Notes under the pieces: model-generated
Databases searched by the model: none
What the model saw: the letters and a program-made list of their open reading frames with translations, nothing else
Told to the model about the DNA's origin: nothing
Source of the DNA: Massilia terrae
GTDB taxonomy: Bacteria; Pseudomonadota; Gammaproteobacteria; Burkholderiales; Burkholderiaceae_D
DNA length: 64,000 bases
Reading direction: 5' to 3'
Assembly: GCF_024753145.1 (NCBI RefSeq)
Contig: NZ_JANUGU010000006.1
Location: 124,001-188,000 of the forward strand
Shown: positions 59,186 to 64,000 of the stretch, piece after piece
Numbering within the stretch: the first letter of the stretch is position 1
How the letters are laid out: the number at the start of each line of letters is the position of its first letter
Program-made: the position numbers and the translations under genes

Positions 59186-59206
59186 CGTCATTCCGCGGGA
59201 ACGACG
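59186..59206. repeat. REP-like repeat, minimal copy
   Basis: CGTCATTCCGCGGGAACGAC plus a final G: a compact palindrome of the same family, upstream of the acyl-CoA dehydrogenase gene. Confidence 0.6.
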
Positions 59207-59225
59207 GTAGTGGTGATGATTGACG

Positions 59226-59897
59226 TTACCAGGGTATCGGCGTGCCATCGTGGTTCAGGAAACTGCCATTCGCCGACGGTTGCGCGGCGGCCAAGGTGGC
59301 GCGCAGCTCGCGCACGCTTTGCTCGACCGGCAGGGGCGCGCTGCTGCCACCCATGTCGGTTCGGACCCAGCCGGGATGAAAGCTCACGCAGGTCACGCCC
59401 TGCGGGCCCCAGGTCAGCGCGGCGTCGACCAGCACCGAGTTCAGCGCGGCCTTGCTGGCGCGGTACAGCGAACCGCCCGCGCTGCTGCGGCCGCTCATCG
59501 AACCCATGCGCGAGGACAGCACCGCCAGCTTGCCGCGCCGGTTCGCGACCAGCGGCGCGACCACCGGGATCAGGCGCATCGCGGACAGCACGTTGGTGTG
59601 CATCACCGCGTCGAATTCGTCCTGCGAGGGGAAGCGCTCGTGCGGGCCGTACAGGCCGGCCACCAGCCAGGCGGCGTCGATCTTCTCGTCGTCCAGCTTC
59701 CAGCCGAGGCCGGCAATCGATTCGGCGCTGGTGACGTCGAGCTGGTGCGCTTCGGCGCCCAGCCGGGAAAGCTTGTTGACGTCCTCAGGCTTGCGCGCGG
59801 TGGCGATCACGCGCCAGGCGTCCTGCTTGTACTGGCGGGCCAGCTCGTGGCCGATGCCACGTGAGGCGCCGAGGATCAGTGCTGTGGGCATCGCCAC
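59226..59897 (-). CDS. SDR family NAD(P)-dependent oxidoreductase
   Basis: 223 residues. ALILGASRGIGHEL cofactor loop, catalytic serine in AVLSSRMGSMSG and YRASKAALN with Tyr/Lys. The loop after the active site is FHPGWVRTDMGGSSAPL. Substrate unknown; part of the acyl-CoA gene group only by location. Start ATG 59897 or 59891. Confidence 0.88.
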   Translation of the reverse strand: MAMPTALILGASRGIGHELARQYKQDAWRVIATARKPEDVNKLSRLGAEAHQLDVTSAESIAGLGWKLDDEKIDAAWLVAGLYGPHERFPSQDEFDAVMHTNVLSAMRLIPVVAPLVANRRGKLAVLSSRMGSMSGRSSAGGSLYRASKAALNSVLVDAALTWGPQGVTCVSFHPGWVRTDMGGSSAPLPVEQSVRELRATLAAAQPSANGSFLNHDGTPIPW

Positions 59898-59922
59898 CTC
59901 CAGCTGTCGGAAGAATAGTTAC

Positions 59923-60026
59923 CGTCGTTCCCGCGGAGGCGGGAACCCATGCTGAGTTTGCGTGGCCTTTGCTTATGGTGCGGCCAGTCGCATCGTCTAT
60001 GGGTCCCCGCCTGCGCGGGGACGACG
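59923..60026. repeat. REP-like inverted repeat, copy 3 (opposite orientation)
   Basis: CGTCGTTCCCGCGGAGGCGG, GAACCCATGCTGAG, then GTCTATGGGTCCCCGCC and GGGGACGACG. The order of the CATGCTGAG and GTCTATGG segments is reversed relative to 15080, so this copy is inverted. Confidence 0.85.
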
Positions 60027-60033
60027 GCTAGGC

Positions 60034-61233
60034 TTAAACCATCTCGATCGCCATCGCCGTCGCTTCGCCACCACCGATGCACAGCGATGCCACGCCGCGC
60101 TTGCCGCCGGTGCGCTTGAGCGCGCCCAGCAGGGTGACGATGATGCGCGCGCCCGAGGCGCCGATCGGGTGGCCCAGCGCGCAGGCGCCGCCGTGCACGT
60201 TGACCTTCTCGTGCGGGATGCCGAGGTCGCGCATCGCCGCCATCGGCACCGCCGCGAAGGCTTCGTTGATCTCGAACAGGTCGACGTCCTTCGCGCTCCA
60301 GCCGGTCTTCTTGAACAGCTTCTCCATCGAGCCGATCGGCGCGGTGGTGAACAGGTTCGGCTCCTGCGCGAAGGTGGCGTGGCCGACGATGCGGGCGATC
60401 GGCGCCAGGCCCAGTTCCTTGGCCTTCGATTCGCGCATCATGACCAGCGCGGCGGCGCCGTCGTTGATCGACGACGACGAGGCGGCGGTCACGGTGCCGT
60501 CCTTCTTGAATGCGGGCTTGAGCGAGGGGATCTTGTCGACCTTGGCCTTGAGCGGGCCTTCGTCCTTGTCGATCACCACGTCGCCGGCGCGCGAGGACAC
60601 GGTGACGGGCGCCAGTTCCCACTTGAAGTAGCCTTCGCCGGTGGCTTCCTGGGCGCGCTTGACCGAAGCGATCGCGAAGTTGTCCTGCTCTTCGCGGGTG
60701 AACTGGTACTTGGCCACGCACTCTTCGGCGAAGGTGCCCATCGAGCGGCCGCCGCCGGTTTTCTCGTCCTTCGAGTAGGCGTCTTCCAGGCCGTCCAGCA
60801 TCATGTGGTCGAACATCATGCCGTGGCCGATGCGGTAGCCGCCGCGCGCCTTCGGGATCAGGTAGGGTGCGTTGGTCATCGACTCCATGCCGCCGGCGAC
60901 CACGATGTCGGCGCTGCCGGCGACCAGCTGGTCATGGGCGAAGATCGCGGCTTGCATGGCCGAGCCGCACATTTTCGACAGCGTCACGGCGCCGGTCGAC
61001 ATCGGCAGGCCGGCTTTCAGCAGCGCCTGGCGCGCCGGGGCCTGGCCCTGGCCGGCCATCAGGCAGTTGCCGAAGTAGACGTGTTCGACCGCATCCGGCT
61101 TGACGCCGGCGCGCTCCACCGCGGCCTGGATCGCCACAGCGCCGAGATCGCTCGCGGTCTTCGAGGAAAAATCGCCCTGGAACGCGCCCATCGGGGTACG
61201 GGCGGCGCCGACGATAACGACTGGATCATTCAT
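60034..61233 (-). CDS. Acetyl-CoA C-acetyltransferase (thiolase)
   Basis: 399 residues from ATG 61233, with GGAG upstream. Catalytic Cys in TLSKMCGSAMQ, His in GGACALGHPIGASGAR, and Cys in ASLCIGGGEATA. Thiolase II type. It would cleave acetoacetyl-CoA or take part in the final steps after HMG-CoA lyase. It stands between an SDR and liuA, separated from liuA by a REP-like repeat. Confidence 0.95.
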   Translation of the reverse strand: MNDPVVIVGAARTPMGAFQGDFSSKTASDLGAVAIQAAVERAGVKPDAVEHVYFGNCLMAGQGQAPARQALLKAGLPMSTGAVTLSKMCGSAMQAAIFAHDQLVAGSADIVVAGGMESMTNAPYLIPKARGGYRIGHGMMFDHMMLDGLEDAYSKDEKTGGGRSMGTFAEECVAKYQFTREEQDNFAIASVKRAQEATGEGYFKWELAPVTVSSRAGDVVIDKDEGPLKAKVDKIPSLKPAFKKDGTVTAASSSSINDGAAALVMMRESKAKELGLAPIARIVGHATFAQEPNLFTTAPIGSMEKLFKKTGWSAKDVDLFEINEAFAAVPMAAMRDLGIPHEKVNVHGGACALGHPIGASGARIIVTLLGALKRTGGKRGVASLCIGGGEATAMAIEMV

Positions 61234-61316
61234 TTGTAGTTCTCCAATGAGGTGGCGGAAGAGAGTAGGGGTGCGTGCGGGATGGCTACGCAAATATTTT
61301 AGGCCAACTCGAAACT

Positions 61317-61416
61317 GTCGTCCCGGCGCAGGCCGGGACCCATAGACCGCGTCCGAAGTTGCGCAGGTCGCATGACTGGAAGCTCAGCATGGGTCCCGGC
61401 CTTCGCCGGGACGACG
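61317..61416. repeat. REP-like inverted repeat, copy 4
   Basis: TGTCGTCCCGGCGCAGGCCG, GACCCATAGACCG, then CAGCATGGGTCCCGGCC and CGGGACGACG. Fills the gap between liuA and the thiolase. Confidence 0.85.
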
Positions 61417-61439
61417 TTGTTTGCGGGTGGTGTTTCTGC

Positions 61440-62624
61440 TTACGCCGTTTCGGCAAACAACTCGCGCCCGATCAGCATGCGGCGGATTTCGCTGGTGCCG
61501 GCGCCGATTTCGTAGAGCTTCGCATCGCGCCACAGGCGACCGACCGGATACTCGTTGATATAGCCATTGCCGCCCAGCGTCTGGATCGCTTCGCCCGCCA
61601 TCCAGGTCGCCTTCTCGGCGCTGTACAAGATGGCGCCAGCGGCGTCCTTGCGCAGCGCGCGCACGGCGGCCGGGTTGTCGGCGCGGTCGCAGGCCTGGCC
61701 GACCGCGTACACGTAGGCGCGGCAGGCCATCATGGTCGAGTACATGTCGGCGATCTTGCCCTGCATGAGCTGGAACTCGCCGATCGCCTGGCCGAACTGC
61801 TTGCGCTCGTGGATGTAGGGCACCACCACGTCCATGCAGGCGCTCATGATGCCCAGCGGGCCGCCGGACAGCACGGTGCGCTCGAAGTCCAGACCCGACA
61901 TCAGCACGTTCACGCCCTTGCCGACGCCGCCCAGCACGTTCTCGACCGGCACTTCGCAATCTTCGAACACCAGCTCGCCGGTGTGCGAGCCGCGCATGCC
62001 CAGCTTGTCCAGCTTCTGCGCGATCGAGAAGCCCTTGAAGCCTTTTTCGATCAGGAAGGCGGTCATGCCGCGCGGGCCGGCCTCGATGTCGGTCTTGGCG
62101 TAGACGACGAGGGTGTCGGCGTCGGGGCCGTTGGTGATCCACATCTTGGTGCCGTTCAGCACGTAGCGGTCGCCCTTGAGCTCGGCGCGCAGCTTCATGC
62201 TGACCACGTCGGACCCGGCGTTCGGTTCGGACATCGCCAGCGCGCCCACGTGCTCGCCCGAGATCAGCTTGGGCAGGTATTTGCGCTTCTGTTCTTCGCT
62301 GCCGTTGCGCTTGATCTGGTTGACGCACAGGTTCGAGTGTGCGCCGTAGGACAGGCCGACCGAGGCCGAGGCGCGCGAAATCTCTTCCATCGCGACGATG
62401 TGGGCCAGGTAGCCCATGTCGGCGCCGCCGTATTCCTCGCTCACCGTGATGCCGAGCACGCCCAGCTCGCCCATTTTCTTCCACAGGTCCATCGGGAACT
62501 GGTCGCTGCGGTCGATTTCGGCCGCGCGCGGCGCGATTTCGCTGGCCGCGAACTGTTGCACTGCCTCGCGCAGCGCGGCGATGTCCTCGCCGTGGTCAAA
62601 GGTCAAGCCGGGGAGATGCAGCAT
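61440..62624 (-). CDS. liuA: Isovaleryl-CoA dehydrogenase LiuA
   Basis: FAD enzyme oxidising isovaleryl-CoA in leucine catabolism. 394 residues. [33 protein letters not shown] and [14 protein letters not shown], where Glu of FERTVL is the family's catalytic base. The canonical acyl-CoA dehydrogenase Glu position is instead Ala in [11 protein letters not shown], as in other isovaleryl-CoA dehydrogenases. Followed upstream by a LiuR-type palindrome. Confidence 0.95.
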   Translation of the reverse strand: MLHLPGLTFDHGEDIAALREAVQQFAASEIAPRAAEIDRSDQFPMDLWKKMGELGVLGITVSEEYGGADMGYLAHIVAMEEISRASASVGLSYGAHSNLCVNQIKRNGSEEQKRKYLPKLISGEHVGALAMSEPNAGSDVVSMKLRAELKGDRYVLNGTKMWITNGPDADTLVVYAKTDIEAGPRGMTAFLIEKGFKGFSIAQKLDKLGMRGSHTGELVFEDCEVPVENVLGGVGKGVNVLMSGLDFERTVLSGGPLGIMSACMDVVVPYIHERKQFGQAIGEFQLMQGKIADMYSTMMACRAYVYAVGQACDRADNPAAVRALRKDAAGAILYSAEKATWMAGEAIQTLGGNGYINEYPVGRLWRDAKLYEIGAGTSEIRRMLIGRELFAETA

Positions 62625-62680
62625 GTCGTCCTCACGTGGTCGGTGGCGGGTTTTCAGAGAAGTGCATGATACCGCAGCAG

Positions 62681-62701
62681 TGACGTTAACGTAAACGTCA
62701 A
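62681..62701. promoter_or_regulatory. LiuR-type operator upstream of liuA
   Basis: TGACGTTAACGTAAACGTCAA region (TGACGTTAACG and GTAAACGTCAA), palindromic, 57 bases before the liuA start. It shares the ACGT-N2-ACGT-spaced pattern with the sites at 31275 and 63257. MerR-family LiuR is known to bind such sites in proteobacteria. Confidence 0.8.
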
Positions 62702-62782
62702 GTAGCCTGCGTTTTGCGGCTGTTTGATTTAATTGTTATCCAACGGGGCGTGGCTAGCGATAGCGCGAGAGTGAGCGATTAC

Positions 62783-63190
62783 TCACGCCGCCTTCGCCCC
62801 GCCACGCTGCCCGCTTTCGCCCAGCAACTGCCTGCACTCTTCCTCATGCGCGACGATCTCCGCCAGCGCGACCTCGATATCGGCCCGCTGCTGCTCCAGC
62901 GTCTCGCGCTGCTTGGCCAGCACGCCGAGGAAGCGGTTGATTTGCGCCACGGTATCCTTGGGCGACTCGTACATGTCCATGATGCTCTTGATCTCGGACA
63001 GCGTCAGTCCCAGCCGCTTGCCGCGCAGGGTCAGCTTGAGGCGGGTGCGGTCGCGCGGCGTGTACACGCGGTTGCGTCCGCCCTGGCCCTCGCGCGTGGG
63101 GCTGAGCAGGCCCTGGTCCTCGTAGAAGCGGATCGCCCGTGCCGTGATGTCGAATTCGCGCGCCAGTTCGGCGATGGTGTATGTGGCCAT
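62783..63190 (-). CDS. liuR: MerR-family transcriptional regulator LiuR
   Basis: 135 residues. MerR helix-turn-helix (YTIAELAREFDITARAIRFY, EDQGLLSP), then GRNRVYTPRDRTRLKLTLRG and a coiled-coil dimerisation helix. The known role is control of branched-chain amino acid and leucine catabolic genes in response to CoA intermediates. Same strand as liuA and divergent from the MBL gene, with palindromes on either side. Confidence 0.93.
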   Translation of the reverse strand: MATYTIAELAREFDITARAIRFYEDQGLLSPTREGQGGRNRVYTPRDRTRLKLTLRGKRLGLTLSEIKSIMDMYESPKDTVAQINRFLGVLAKQRETLEQQRADIEVALAEIVAHEEECRQLLGESGQRGGAKAA

Positions 63191-63256
63191 GAAGGTCTAC
63201 CGCATGAAAAGTAGCGATTTTCCGGATCGCTTAGAATGAGAATGGTTCCGTATTCC

Positions 63257-63275
63257 GTTTACGTCAACGTCAAAC
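63257..63275. promoter_or_regulatory. LiuR-type operator between liuR and the MBL gene
   Basis: GTTTACGTCAACGTCAAAC, inverted repeat with one centre offset, in the liuR-MBL intergenic region. Could serve both genes. Confidence 0.75.
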
Positions 63276-63316
63276 ACATTGTAGCGCGCGTCCCCTCAGA
63301 TTACGAAAGTTTCCGT

Positions 63317-64000
63317 ATGAATCCCCTGGAGTCCCAGCTCGCCTACCCCTTCGGCGACACCCTGCCTGCCGCCGGCGCCGCCGAGTCCATCGTGCCGGGC
63401 CTGCGCTGGCTGCGCATGCCGCTGCCGTTCGCGCTCGACCATATCAACCTGTGGCTGCTGAATGACGCGCAGGACGGCCGCGCCGGCTTCGCCGCGGTCG
63501 ACTGCGGCGCCGGCACCGATCCGACCCGCGCCGCGTGGGAACAGCTGTTCGCCGGCGTGATGCAGGGCCAGCCGCTGCTGCGCGTGTTCGCCACCCATTG
63601 CCACCCGGACCACGTCGGCCTGTCCGGCTGGCTGTGCGAGCGCTTCGAGGCGCCGTTCTGGACCACGGCGGCCGAATTCGCGTTCGCGCGGATGATGGCG
63701 GCCGCGCTGCCGGGCGTCGACGGCCCCTCGGCGATCCCGCACTTCGAGCGCCACGGCCTGCGTGATCCGGCCATGCTGGAGCAGATGCGCAGCCGGCGTA
63801 ATTATTACCCGTCGCTGGTGCCGGCCGTGCCGGAAGCCTACACCCGCCTGCAGGATGGCCAGGAAATACATATCGGCAAGCACAGCTGGCGCGTGATTAC
63901 CGGCTTTGGCCATTCGCCCGAACACGCGGCCCTGTATTGCGCGGAGCGGAAGATCCTGATTTCCGGCGACATGGTACTGCCGCGCATCTCGACCAATGTC
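63317..64000 (+). CDS. MBL-fold metallo-hydrolase (3' truncated by window)
   Basis: At least 228 residues, open to the end of the window. Zinc-binding motif THCHPDHVG (HxHxDH) near residue 96, GFGHSPEHA with a third ligand and SGDMVLPRISTN with the bridging Asp. Close relatives in liu clusters are annotated as MBL hydrolases possibly acting on acyl-CoA thioesters; unproven here. The preceding LiuR site suggests leucine-linked regulation. Confidence 0.88.
   Translation, partial: MNPLESQLAYPFGDTLPAAGAAESIVPGLRWLRMPLPFALDHINLWLLNDAQDGRAGFAAVDCGAGTDPTRAAWEQLFAGVMQGQPLLRVFATHCHPDHVGLSGWLCERFEAPFWTTAAEFAFARMMAAALPGVDGPSAIPHFERHGLRDPAMLEQMRSRRNYYPSLVPAVPEAYTRLQDGQEIHIGKHSWRVITGFGHSPEHAALYCAERKILISGDMVLPRISTNV

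Overview
The window is chromosomal DNA from a GC-rich Gram-negative betaproteobacterium. Gene content and order (lipB-lipA, yraN-diaA/gmhA-dolP-rsmI, the liu leucine-degradation genes with a MerR-type LiuR, many outer-membrane lipoproteins, a very large TonB receptor) fit Oxalobacteraceae, Massilia-like. This taxonomic call is an inference from synteny and composition. No CRISPR array, rRNA, phage or replication origin was seen. The only RNA gene found is a tRNA-Pro(UGG).

Layout. 1-1584: lipoate synthesis (lipB 5'-truncated, lipA). 1571-5067: a low-GC accessory island at the 3' end of lipA. It holds a truncated Rhs protein joined to a TNT-like toxin domain, three paralogous immunity-like genes (the middle one frameshifted), and two cassette-like elements with inverted-repeat ends. 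These lie between three copies of the last codons of lipA and the sequence after them. 5143-6671: dicarboxylate symporter and a small lipoprotein. 6790-11164: the RNA-repair locus, with rtcR divergent from a sigma54-driven operon of a small unknown gene, rtcB and rtcA. 11455-14931: an SDR, an SUV3-type RNA helicase and a lipoprotein. 15227-18552: TlpA-like thioredoxin, dolP, diaA/gmhA, yraN, rsmI. 18621-20225: tRNA-Pro and an antisense-overlapping glycosyltransferase.

20334-31554 (minus strand): one long run with leucine-catabolic genes (MCC beta, methylglutaconyl-CoA hydratase, MCC alpha, HMG-CoA lyase) wrapped around a complete bioA-bioF-bioD-bioB block, so biotin synthesis is embedded among genes for a biotin-dependent enzyme. 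A LiuR-like palindrome inside the first gene (ychJ), plus two more near liuA and liuR, suggest shared control with the second leucine/acyl-CoA block at 58032-64000 (acyl-CoA dehydrogenase, SDR, thiolase, liuA, liuR, MBL hydrolase).

31692-57980: an extended peptidoglycan and cell-wall recycling neighbourhood: dadA, a serine hydrolase, a GntR regulator, murQ, an AmpG-like permease, a NagX-like acyltransferase, a DigH-like glycosidase, an amino-sugar kinase, AmiD-like amidase, a LysR regulator, a VanX/DdpX-like dipeptidase, PBP4-like dacB, a SpmA/SpmB-like membrane protein, a peptide-binding protein, a TonB receptor, an LD-carboxypeptidase and a secreted M4 protease. Together these could release, import and consume the sugar and D-amino-acid parts of murein.

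Intergenic gaps carry a dispersed family of roughly 100-130 nt REP-like inverted repeats (ends CGTCGTCCC.../...GGGACGACG).
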